Shown here in pieces: positions 8,985 through 17,711 of a stretch of DNA of 17,711 bases. Position numbers and translations under genes: made by a program. The notes under the pieces were generated by a model, which was not told the DNA's origin, did no database searches, and was given only the letters and a program-made list of their open reading frames with translations. The stretch covers positions 1 through 17,711 of the forward strand of contig JADNRY010001066.1 of assembly GCA_015501585.1 (NCBI GenBank), written 5' to 3'. The DNA comes from Rhodocollybia butyracea. Lineage: Eukaryota > Basidiomycota > Agaricomycetes > Agaricales > Omphalotaceae. Positions within the stretch are counted from its first letter, which is position 1. Each line of letters starts with the position of its first letter.

Positions 8985-10651
8985 TTATCTTCTAGGGACA
9001 TAGAACGCTCGTTCATATTGATTTGCGGCTTTCACGCGAATGCCTAGCTGTTCAGCAGCCTCCAAAGCCCAATGAGGATTACGCATCAATGCTCTAGCAA
9101 GAAGATAACGTCGGCTTTGCCTTCTTGAAGATATGACTCTGCCAATTTGGGATCCTTAATCATACCTACGGTCCCTACAAGGAGCTCTGGGTTGGCTTTC
9201 TTACCGCATCCGCAAATGGAACCTATAAGATCGTTTGTTGTGTTACTTTGCTTTTTAGAACTGGAACACTTACATGATACCCCGGACCGACAGTGATCTT
9301 CTGGCTCGACCAGTTTCCTCCAGAACTGCAATCAACTAGGTCTACTCCCAGTTTGTACAACTCGGAAGCGTATATCTTGCTTTGCTCGATACCAAACTGC
9401 TTCCAAATCCCGTCCTCTTGCTCTGGTCCGTTCGCCCAATCAGTAGACTTATCCTCACAAATAACGGTTTGGTCCAAGCAGTAGGCAGCGTGATACGACT
9501 CGCAAAGGCCAACGAAGGCGATTCTCGAGAGATTGACCTCCAATTCATCAGCGCGGACATTGGAGAGAGGCGAAACGAACGAATTTAGCAAGTATCCGTG
9601 GGCGCTATGACAAGATCAGCCTGTTGACCAACACCACGCGAAAAATCATTCTTACCCATGTAGTTCAATAAAATCAACTGTGATAGTATCAGTGATCTAT
9701 GCAAGGTTTAGGGAGAGTAACATACATCCGATTTCTTCACAACTAGACCATCACATGGAGCGTTAGTGGACGAAGAACTACAGGCGAGAGAGCACTCGCA
9801 CCGTTTAATCGATGCGAGAAACGCTTCTTCGATTTCGACCAGTTGTTCTTTGGATAGCTCTTGGGGCTCTATATAATCTTTGGCCCATGCGATTGGACTA
9901 GGAGCAAACACTGTAGGCATTGAGCCACGGTCTTCTGCGAACCAAAAGCATACCTTATCGGGCCAACCCATTTTCCTCTTTCGACGCGCCCCCGCGACCA
10001 GCTTTGTGATGAATCCAAGGTGCGGAATGTAGAAGACTTTCTGCCATGCATGTCAGCTGCACTCCATCTTTGGTACCTTGGCATGGGAAAAATTGACGAT
10101 TGCGCTTCAGGGTTCCATTTGTGAATCTGTCCAAAGTCCCTATCGAATATAGTCAAGGCATATTCAGGTTTGAGGACGTATAAAAGCTCACGGCATCTTT
10201 CGGGAGAAATCCTACCCTCCGCACACGACGCTGGTTGCCTCCATACATATCGCTCCGACACCACGACAGCCCATCCCTTGAAAATATAGTAAGGAAAGTT
10301 GTATCAAGTTGTGAAGAAACACTTACTCCTATATGCACAAGATGCCAGCGTCGCGTGTCCATTATCGGAGCTATATTGGCACATCGGGGACTAGAAAAGA
10401 GGATTGGTTCCACGTTATGTATGGCACTGGAGAATAAGCTTACAACAAAGATACGATTCTTGAATGTAACATCTCTGCTTAATGGCGTAAAAAGAGGAGT
10501 AGGCTGTTCTTCATCCTAAAAGCGGTCAAGATATAGATAAGGATGTTTCCGGCATATATCAAACGACCTTTTGAGAATCACAGGCCAATTTCTGGGTCAT
10601 TCTTCGGGAAATACCCTTGACGCCGGGAGCAGCTTCGTTGATGAACTTCAT
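8985..10651 (-). CDS. Old Yellow Enzyme-type NAD(P)H:flavin oxidoreductase, many frame breaks
   Basis: About ten exons from ATG at 10651 to TAA at 8987-8985. Motifs in order: LFTPLSRDVTFKNRIFV, SPMCQYSSDNGH (N-terminal Cys typical of YqjM-like class III OYEs), WHLVHIG, RGVGAICMEATSVV, EGRISPE, a broken HAGRK motif that binds FMN and substrate, PSPIAWAKDYIEP, then FDFIELHGAHGYLLNSF, SPLSNVRADEL, PLFVRIS, STDW, VDLVDCSSGGNW, QKITVGPGYH, LLVGTVGMI and ALMRNPHWALEAAEQ. The family uses FMN and NADPH to reduce activated C=C bonds of enals, enones and quinones, usually in the cytosol. Exon 9742-9726 is only 17 nt. Around 13 single-base indels break the frame (clearest near 10350, 10197, 10110-10040, 9968, 9530, 9480, 9440, 9194 and 9095). 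As printed, the sequence cannot make the protein. The identity is secure; the exact boundary near 9950-9908 is not. Confidence 0.85.
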
Positions 10652-10769
10652 GGAGGGAAGAGGTCAAGGGGCTTCTCAACATCTTGCGCAATCGGCAAAT
10701 ATTATAGGCTAATTGCGGGCCAATGGTTTTGAAGCCTCTGATGATGTCATCTCTCACACTCGTTCCCCA
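10652..10769. promoter_or_regulatory. divergent promoter region between OYE and ketosamine-kinase genes
   Basis: Only 118 bp separate the two start codons on opposite strands, so both promoters must lie here or overlap the coding ends. A CCAAT sequence occurs at 10720-10724 (+), about 45 bp before the kinase ATG. An AT-rich ATATTATAG stretch lies near 10699-10707. Confidence 0.55.
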
Positions 10770-11902
10770 ATGCCTTTACCATCTATCATTCTGAAAGAAC
10801 TTGAAAAGATCGAATCAGATGCGGAATTCACCGGAAAGCTAGGTGGAAGAGTTCAGTCGTCGAACGGAAATGTCTACTTTGTGAAATTGGGGTCTTCGAG
10901 CGAAGCAGAACAGTACACAGGAGAGGCAGAATCCCTCAGGAAGATCAACTTCGGGGCACCAGGACTGGCCCCCAACGTTTTTGCATCAGGAACCTTTGAG
11001 AAGATGGAAAGCCATATTTCATCTCAGAATACAAAGATATAGGCTATCTCACCGACAAAGGCGCTGCAGTTCTCGGAAAGAGATTGGCTACAGAATTACA
11101 TGCGTATAAAAGTGAAAGCGGCTTTGGATTCCAAGTGCCTACTTACTGCGGGCCACGAGAATGAAGAACGGATGGTATGACAGTTGGGAAAAGTGTTACA
11201 GTGAGATGATTGGTGATTTACTGGAAAGGCTCAAAAAGAAAGGCAAGTATCAAGAACTCTGTACGAAGGGAGAGTCTGTTAGAAAAGAGTAAGTAGATGT
11301 GTAACCCTCATGAACTGAGAAGTTTTATTGATATCCTGAGGCAGAGTGATACCAAAACTGCTAGGTATACAAGATACCTCGGTTGAGAATTGCACTAACA
11401 TCTTGTAGGTCCACTCAAATCGAACCTGTGCTTCTTCATGAGATCTTTGGGTGACGATTGGTTTTCAACAGCAGCGGTCTGAATTGACCTTTATCGCAGA
11501 GCGGAAACGCCGGTATCGACAAAGCAACAGGAGAACCGGTAGTGTTCGATCCTTCATCTTCTTCGGTCATAGTGAAGCAGAGTGAGTTTACGCAAGTGAC
11601 AAGTCCAAGATCGTTTTATCGCTCACCGACTGCCAGTCTAGCAATTGCCAGAATTTTTAGTGGATTTTCCTCATCGTTCTTTGGCGAATACCACAAGCAT
11701 CTTCCCAAGACTGAACCTGCTAGCCAGTTCAGCTGCGTGGTCACCTATACGAGCTGTTCCATTATCTAAACCATACAGTTTTATTCGGGGTGAGTACGAG
11801 GCTGTTAGCCTTGTGAACTAGTTCTGAAACCAATGTTTAGGGGGAGGATACGAGTCTAGCGCATTGCGAAAGATGGACATTTTGTTAAGGGAGGTTCAAT
11901 GA
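10770..11902 (+). CDS. fructosamine/ketosamine-3-kinase family protein, several frame breaks
   Basis: The start is ATG 10770 (MPLPSIILKELEKI), which matches the usual N-terminus. Motifs in order: GGRVQSSNGNVYFVKLGSSS (nucleotide-binding strands with the conserved Lys), EAESLRKI, APNVFASGTF, PYFISEYKDIGYLTDKGAAV, then ELHAY, FGFQVPTYCGP, NGWYDSWEKCY, IEPVLLH followed by a frame-broken DLW (catalytic HGD), SGNAGIDKATGEPVVFDPSS, ARIFSGFSSSFFGEYHKHLP, and a C-terminal GGYESSALRKM ending at TGA 11900-11902. Introns: 11289-11344, 11365-11408, 11451-11499, 11582-11636 and 11790-11840. The family phosphorylates sugar amines on glycated proteins at O3, which destabilises and removes the adduct. About eight single-base breaks occur (near 10998, 11153, 11417, 11431, 11565, 11726 and 11787), nearly all deletions. 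Confidence 0.85.
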
Positions 11903-12169
11903 AGAATTGTAGTTGCTGTATGTGGTCTAATATACTTAGAACTTTGAAATTTTACACAGCCACCACGTGCTCAAAGCGTCGCTGATTAACGAACTGAGCG
12001 AGCCTCTCCCTCTTCCATTCACGACGCCGAGCCTTGATCGGTTTATTCCTTCACCGTTTGTTGCACTACAGCATCCAGAGCTACCTGGTTAATTTCAGAA
12101 AGGTGCTGCAGAAACTTGGGAAAGTTGGGAAGCTCATTGTATACTTCTTCGCATATTTGGCCTTGGACC
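11903..12169 (+). promoter_or_regulatory. RPB2 upstream region with a CACGTG element
   Basis: 267 bp between the kinase stop and the RPB2 start. It contains one palindromic CACGTG at 11964-11969, a site type bound by bHLH factors such as Cbf1 in fungi. TC-rich sequence follows near 12003-12020. There is no clear TATA box, which suits a housekeeping promoter. The regulatory role is inferred. Confidence 0.35.
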
Positions 12170-15100
12170 ATGAGTCAAGGTATCTACCATGTCTCTTTGC
12201 TTGAGAGTACTGAACCGAACGTTCCTTGAGAACTTGATGGAACGCAAGATCCATACGCTTTCGACGACGCCAACTTTGGGATGGAACCAGATGGCGAAGA
12301 CGAAGACCAGTACGATATAACCCAGGAAGACTGTTGGACAGTCATCTCAAGTTTCTTTGAGCAAAAAGGTCTTGTCCGACAGCAGCTAGACTCGTTCGAT
12401 GAATTTGTCCAGAATACAATGCAGGAGCTGGTTGATAAAATGCAGACCTCATATTGGACCAGCAGGACCAGCACTCGGGGCGTGAAGGAGACATGACCAG
12501 GAGATACGAGATCAGATTTGGGCAAATCTATCTTTCTCGACCCACTGTCACTGAAGCCGACGGTTCCGTTGTCCCCGTCTTCCCTCAGGAAGCGCGTCTG
12601 CGAAATTTTGACGTACTCTGCTCCTTTGTACATCGAGATGAAGAAAAAGGTCATGGTTGGGCGCGAAGACCCAGACGGTGGTCCTGGAGAAATGGCTTGG
12701 GAGACAGAAAATGATGGAGGACCAGATGACTCAACCAAGGTCTGGATTGGAAAGGTGCGGTTTCATGATTTCATACAATATCTACTTTTTATAACAAATA
12801 GCCAGGTCCCTATTATGCTCCGTTCCACTTTCTGCATTCTCCGTGGGCTTCAGGATCAAGACCTTTACGACTTGAACGAGTGTCCTTACGATTCCGGCGG
12901 CTACTTTATCATCAATGGCTCCGAAAAAGTGCTGATTGCCCAGGAGCGCATGGCTACAAACCATGTATACGTTTTTGCAAAGGCACAACCATCCCCCATT
13001 AATTTCTTGGCAGAGATTCGTAGTGCTGTTGAGAAGGGAGGAAAGACTATAAGTCAGTTTCAAGTGAAAATGTTCCACAGAGGTCAGGAGCGGTCGGTAC
13101 GTTCTCTCTTGCGGATTGCTAGATTCCAGTCTAACTGTTTGCCTCAGATGGGTAACGTAATGAAGGCAACCATTCCATATATCAAAGTCGACATTCCCAT
13201 TTGGGTCGTTTTCCGTGGTCTTGGTGTCATTTCCGACAGAGATATCCTTGAACATATCTGTTACGACATGCAGGACGCACAGATGCTTGAAATGCTAAAA
13301 CCTTGTATTGACGAAGGTTTCGTCATCCAGGACCGTGAAGTCCCCTAGATTTTATTGGCAACCGTGGTACGACTACCGGACTTTCACGAAAAAACGTATA
13401 CGCTACGCTCAGGAGATTTTGCAGAAGGAAATGCTTCCACATGTGTCCATGGCTGAGGGATCCGAGTCGAAGAAGGCGTATTTCTTTGGTTACATGATTC
13501 ATCGACTTTTGCTCGCAGCACTGGAACGACGGGAACTTGATGACCGTGATCACTTTGGGAAGAAGAGGTTAGATTTGGCGGGTCCGCTGTTGGCTAACTT
13601 GTTCCGGATGTTGTTCCGAAAACTCACCAAGGACGTTACCGCTACATGCAAAAGGTAAAGTTCACACTTTTGAATTTGTGAATCGCGCGGCTCTAATCTG
13701 TTTGCAGTGCGTCGAGACTCACAAAGAATTTAACCTTGCACTGGCGGTCAAACATCAAACCATTACCAACGGTCTCAAATACTCTCTCGCGACGGGAAAC
13801 TGGGGCGATCAAAAGAAATCAATGTCATCCAAGGCTGGCGTATCTCAAGTGCTGAATCGTTATACCTACGCTTCGACGTTGTCCCATTTGCGTCGCTGTA
13901 ATACGCCTCTAGGACGAGAAGGAAAAATAGCTAAACCGCGTCAGCTTCACAACACCCACTGGGGTATGGTGTGTCCCGCCGAAACACCCGAAGGCAAGCT
14001 TGTGGTCTTGTCAAAAACTTGGCCCTTATGGCTTGTATCTCTGTTGGATCGTACTCTGCACCTGTCATCGAATTCTTGGAAGAGTGGGGCTTGGAGTCGT
14101 TGGAGGAGAATGCTCATTCGACCACACCCACATGACAAAAGTCTTCGTCAATGGAGTCTGGATGGGCGTTCACCGTGAACCTGCGAACCTTGTCAAGACC
14201 ATCAGAAAATTGAGGAGAAAAGATGACATTAGCCCGGAAGTTTCAGTAGTGCGGGATATCCGAGAGAGGGAGCTACGCTCTATACCGATGCCGGACGTGT
14301 CTGTCGCCCACTGTTTATCGTCGAAAATCAGCAACTCGTCCTGCAGAAAAAAACACGTTCGGTGGCTTCAGAATGGGCATAATGATGAGCAATCGGAGTT
14401 TAAATGGGAGCATCTGGTCAAGAATGGTATAATTGAGCTGCTAGATGCGGAGGAAGAGGAGACGGTGATGATTTCGATGACTCCGGAAGATCTAGAGAAT
14501 TCGAGATTACAACAACAGGGTATAGATCCTCACGAAAACGATGGCGAGTTCGACCCCGCTGCTCGATTGAAATCGGAATTACCGCTCATACCTGGACTCA
14601 TTGCGAGATTCACCCCAGTATGATCTTGGGCATTTGCGCAGTATCATTCCTTTCCCCGATCACAACCAGGTATGTATCTATATTCACTTGAAATGGGAAT
14701 GTTCTCATTTTCCTACCAGTCGCCTCGTAACACTTACCAGTCGGCTATGGGTAAGCAAGCTATGGGAATTTTCCTTACCAACTTCCTCATCAGAATGGAC
14801 ACCATGGCGAACATTCTGTACTACCCTCAAAAGCCCCTTGCGACTACACGATCAATGGAGTATCTAAAGTTCCGAGAACTTCCTGCTGGACAGAATGCCA
14901 TCGTCGCCATTCGTTCACAGTGGCTACAACCAGGAAGACTCTTGATCATGAACCAGAGCTCCATCGACCGTGGATTATTCCGCAGTATCTATTACCGAAG
15001 TTACATGGACTTAGAGAAGAAGAGTGGTATTCAACAGCTCGAGGAGTTTGAGAAGCCGACGCGAGACAATACTCTGCGAATGAAACACGGCACGTACGAC

Positions 15101-16250
15101 AAGCTCGAGGATGACGGTCTGATTGCACCTGGTACTGGTGTACTTGGGGAGGATATCATCATTGGAAAGACAGCTCCTATACCTCCCGACAGCGAAGAGC
15201 TTGGCCAACGTACGCGGACTCACACTCGTCGTGACGTGTCGACACCTCTTAAAAGCACAGAGAGCGGTATCGTCGATCAAGTGTTGATCACTACGAACTC
15301 TGAGGACAGAAGTTTGTCAAGATTCGTGTTCGTTCCACTCGTATCCCTCAGATAGGAGACAAATTCGCCTCTCGTCACGGACAGAAGGGTACTATTGGTA
15401 TCACCTACCGACAAGGGATATCCCTTCACAGCGGAGGGTATCGTACCAGATATCATTATCAACCCTCACGCTATCCCTTCTCGTATGACCATCGGACATT
15501 TGGTGGAGTGTCTGCTTTCGAAAGTCGCACTCTCATCGGAAATGAGGGTGATGCCACTCCGTTTACTGACCTCACTGTCGAATCCGTGTCGACCTTCCTT
15601 AGGGATAGAGGCTACCAGTCTCGAGGTTTGGAGGTAATGTTCCACGGACACACCGGAAGGAAGCTACAGGCACAGGTGTATCTTGGGCCAACATACTACC
15701 AGCGGCTCAAGCACATGGTAGATGACAAGATACATCTCGTGCCAGAGGGCCTGTTCAAATTCTAACAAGGCAGCCGGTAAGGGTCGTAGTAGAGACGGTG
15801 GTCTGCGTTTCGGAGAGATGGAGCGCGATTGTATGATCTCGCATGGTATTGCTGGTTTCCTCAAAGAGCGATTATTCGAGGCCAGTGATGCTTATCGGGT
15901 GCACGTCTGTGAAATGTACGTTCGCTTCTAACTTTTTTTGAGCAAATGCTTACCATTTTCTTTGCAGTTGTGGGCTAACGGCAATAGCAAATTTGAAGAA
16001 ACAAAGTTTCGAGGTCAGTACTATCAAGGATTTCACATTCACGTTTTGACACCAGCGTCGTTAGTGCCGTGCATGTAAAAATAAGACAGCCGTTTCACAA
16101 CTTTATATTCCCTACGCTGCGAAGTTGCTGTTCCAGGTGAGCGTTTGCCAGACAGCTTTCCAATTCTTGCTAACACTATCAAAGGAATTGCAAAGTATGA
16201 ACATCGCTGCTCGATTGTACACAGTCTCCACTGGTCGTATACGGGACTGA
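12170..16250 (+). CDS. RPB2: RNA polymerase II second-largest subunit (RPB2), about 19 frame breaks
   Basis: Starts MSQ at 12170-12178 and ends at TGA 16248-16250, with eight introns: 12180-12230, 12755-12805, 13097-13147, 13655-13707, 14670-14719, 15916-15967, 16014-16064 and 16137-16184. Recognised blocks include [84 protein letters not shown], the MNQSSIDRG block, [27 protein letters not shown] and the C-terminal zinc site (CEICG before intron 6, CRAC after intron 7). RPB2 forms one half of the Pol II active-site cleft in the nucleus and carries the hybrid-binding and wall regions. The protein is near full family length. The frame is broken about 19 times between 12437 and 15779; 16 breaks read as single-base deletions. 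From 15780 to the stop the gene is clean. Confidence 0.95.
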
Positions 16251-16677
16251 AGCTCATGTATCACTGTTATCATCGTTGTCTACTCTATCCTGTGTACCTA
16301 AGCATAATGTTGAAGCATACATGGCACAGCGGTGCCCGCAAGGAATGTGATAACTTAGTGTAATTAGTTAGTTATGCATAGAAGAGGGAGAAGCGGAAAT
16401 CGTCGCGTACCGGCTTATACATAAGTTAAAGAATAAAGACTTTTTAACCTTTCTCCTGCTTCAATGCAGTTGATCGTGATATTTATCACTTACAGTTCTT
16501 CTGCACTAGCAGATTCCATGTATCAAAATTATTGTACACCCTACGTTCCAGCCTTGTTCCAGTCTGCGCTAGCGATGTAGTCCTGGAACTTGGGATAAGT
16601 ATACTTCCAGAATTTAGAATCCGGGGAAAGTGAGATATATGTTGTATCCCAATATCCTTTCTACCCATACATTATAA
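16251..16677. other. intergenic region 3' of RPB2
   Basis: Holds the RPB2 3' UTR. It is AT-rich, with several short open frames that look like chance. No RNA gene or repeat was seen. Confidence 0.5.
16432..16437 (+). terminator. candidate polyadenylation signal for RPB2
   Basis: AATAAA lies 182 bp after the RPB2 stop, followed by a T-rich stretch (ACTTTTTAACC). Fungal poly(A) signals are degenerate, so this is only a candidate. Confidence 0.4.
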
Positions 16678-16976
16678 GGTCAATAGACCCGTGCACTGTT
16701 ACAGTGTATGCCTGGAGTAAACTCGAAGAGTTCGACATCCGGCCCGCCAGCGCGTGGATAGTCAAAGCTGTTTATCGCTGCTTCCAAATCGGGCATTGTC
16801 TACTTCAACGATTATAATTTCTTTCGCATCACCGTAAACCACAACAATACTCTTTCTTGTACGCAGGTCTAGGAAGGTAATTTACTTGTGATGTATATAC
16901 ATACTTACAAAACATATCTAGCTTCATAGCATGTTCTGTTGAGATATATATGCCAATATAAAGACAAGTACCCATG
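16678..16976 (-). pseudogene. possible small gene or gene relic (unidentified)
   Basis: Two short minus-strand frames look coding. One, after a TAG acceptor near 16868, reads RTRKSIVVVYGDAKEIIIVE and stops near 16766. The other begins within it near 16797 and reads LEAAINSFDYPRAGGPDVEL, then FEFTPGIHCNSARVY, stopping near 16682. They overlap in different frames, so one extra or two missing bases near 16797-16800 would join them. A possible first exon starts at ATG 16976 (MGTCLYIGIYIS), ending at a GTAAGT donor near 16906. I recognise no family. It may be a decayed small gene, a frame-broken one, or part of the 3' region of the secreted-protein gene that ends at 16997. Confidence 0.3.
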
Positions 16977-16996
16977 CCAGAAAATCCGAGGCATTC

Positions 16997-17618
16997 TCAG
17001 TCCTCTTGACCAGGCCTGTTCACCCAGACAAAGGACTGGCTCTTGAGGTTATCCCTTACCACATTGCCAGTGCTAAGTTCATATTCGAACATCGACACAG
17101 CTGAAAGTACGAGTGGGATCAATAGAAGTATCTTAGTAAAAGATCAAGGTAAGACATACTGTATGTAGCACCAGCTTCGAAGAAAGGGAACTGTAAGACA
17201 TAAGTCGCATTCACGAGGTCATAGTCGTAAATTCCGAGGACGGTGGTAGCATCCCAAGCTGAAGCACCCGTTTCACTGTAAATCAGATGCAAATTATTAC
17301 AATATCATTGTGAGAGAAGAGAGGAGGGGGCACATACTCAACGGCAAGAAGATTGGAAGGGGTAGCTTGTCCGAGTGGTTGGCAGCCAATACCAAAGAGA
17401 TTACTTCCTGACACGATAATGTCAGAGTACTCGAATGAGATATTCTGGCCTTTAAGAGAGGTTAGGCCACCATAAGAGTATAAAAGAGAGTGTAAAGTAC
17501 CATTAAATAGCGTTGGCAAGCTGTCTCTTGCAGTGAGGACAGGGGTTCCGGCTGCTCCAACCTGAGCAGCAGAGACGAGCAGGGCTGTCGAAGCAAAGAT
17601 AGCAGTGTTGAACTTCAT
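16997..17618 (-). CDS. small secreted protein of unknown family, 166 aa
   Basis: Exons 17618-17338, 17275-17160 and 17100-16997 join cleanly; introns are 62 and 59 bp. The N-terminus has a classical signal peptide: Lys2, a hydrophobic core to about residue 18, then Ala-rich sequence with likely cleavage after Ala22 or Ala23. The mature part is about 143 aa, with three N-glycosylation sequons (N39, N59, N116), a single Cys79 and many Tyr, Thr and Gly residues in alternating patterns that suggest beta strands. The C-terminal QSFVWVNRPGQED is polar. It resembles the many species-specific secreted proteins of fungi (cell-wall or effector-like) only in general form; I know no homologue. The start is the Met at 17618, chosen because the signal peptide begins there and a TATA box lies at a suitable distance. 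Confidence 0.88.
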
Positions 17619-17674
17619 CAAATTTGTAGGAACTTTAAGGAAGGTTTTTTTTCTTCTGCCGTCGCGGTGGATGA

Positions 17675-17681
17675 TTTTATA
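17675..17681 (-). promoter_or_regulatory. TATA box of the secreted-protein gene
   Basis: TATAAAA on the minus strand, 56 bp before the ATG at 17618. An A-rich stretch (17644-17652, T-run on the + strand) and a pyrimidine-poor leader lie between. Spacing and match fit an inducible or strongly expressed gene. Confidence 0.6.
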
Positions 17682-17711
17682 CCATCCAGGATATGGTTAA
17701 GTTGAAAAGAC

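Noticed and set aside
12281..15931. Programmed ribosomal frameshifting to explain the RPB2 frames
   Set aside because: About 19 shifts in both directions, at sites without common slippery heptamers and in a gene that needs full translation, cannot be programmed. Similar breaks occur in three unrelated neighbouring genes.
16724..16740. tRNA B-box-like sequence (GTTCGACATCC)
   Set aside because: One base too long in the loop, and no A box or acceptor stem pairing at the right distance.
1..17711. Transposons, CRISPR arrays or tandem repeats
   Set aside because: No long direct or inverted repeats, target-site duplications, reverse-transcriptase or transposase motifs were seen on reading both strands.

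Overview
The window looks like nuclear DNA of a filamentous basidiomycete, probably an agaricomycete. Genes are densely packed on both strands. Nearly all are cut by very short GT-AG introns (about 44-62 bp, one possibly 80 bp), often with CTAAC or CTGAC branch sites. The best-conserved gene, RPB2, reads as a fungal protein. I cannot place the genus from sequence alone.

Layout. 1-250: a possible 3' end of a gene entering from the left (weak). 1732-2934 (+): an intronless 400-aa protein with the N-terminal region of GTPBP1/2-type GTP-binding proteins but no GTPase domain. 3865-5507 (-): a five-exon unknown protein. 5673-6759 (-): a six-exon tyrosine-phosphatase-like enzyme (Y_phosphatase3/IphP type). 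7207-8894 (-): a voltage-gated K+ channel in about ten exons. 8985-10651 (-): an Old Yellow Enzyme flavin oxidoreductase. 10770-11902 (+): a fructosamine/ketosamine-3-kinase, divergent from the OYE gene. 12170-16250 (+): RPB2, the second-largest subunit of RNA polymerase II, nine exons. 16997-17618 (-): a small secreted protein of unknown family. A coding-like scrap lies at about 16678-16976 (-).

The most striking property is a quality boundary. From 1.7 to 8.5 kb, and after about 15.8 kb, every gene splices into one clean reading frame. Between about 8.55 and 15.78 kb the channel (once), OYE, ketosamine kinase and RPB2 genes carry dozens of single-base frame breaks. Most are deletions, many in short homopolymers. 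Family motifs and splice sites stay intact on both sides of each break. Because RPB2 is normally essential and single-copy, unpolished sequence is the simplest explanation; a recently duplicated, decaying segment is the alternative.

No mobile element, CRISPR array, rRNA or tRNA was found. The genes do not form an obvious cluster. The one suggestive pairing is the divergent OYE and ketosamine-kinase genes, whose start codons are 118 bp apart and which both act on carbonyl chemistry. I saw no convincing new multi-gene system.
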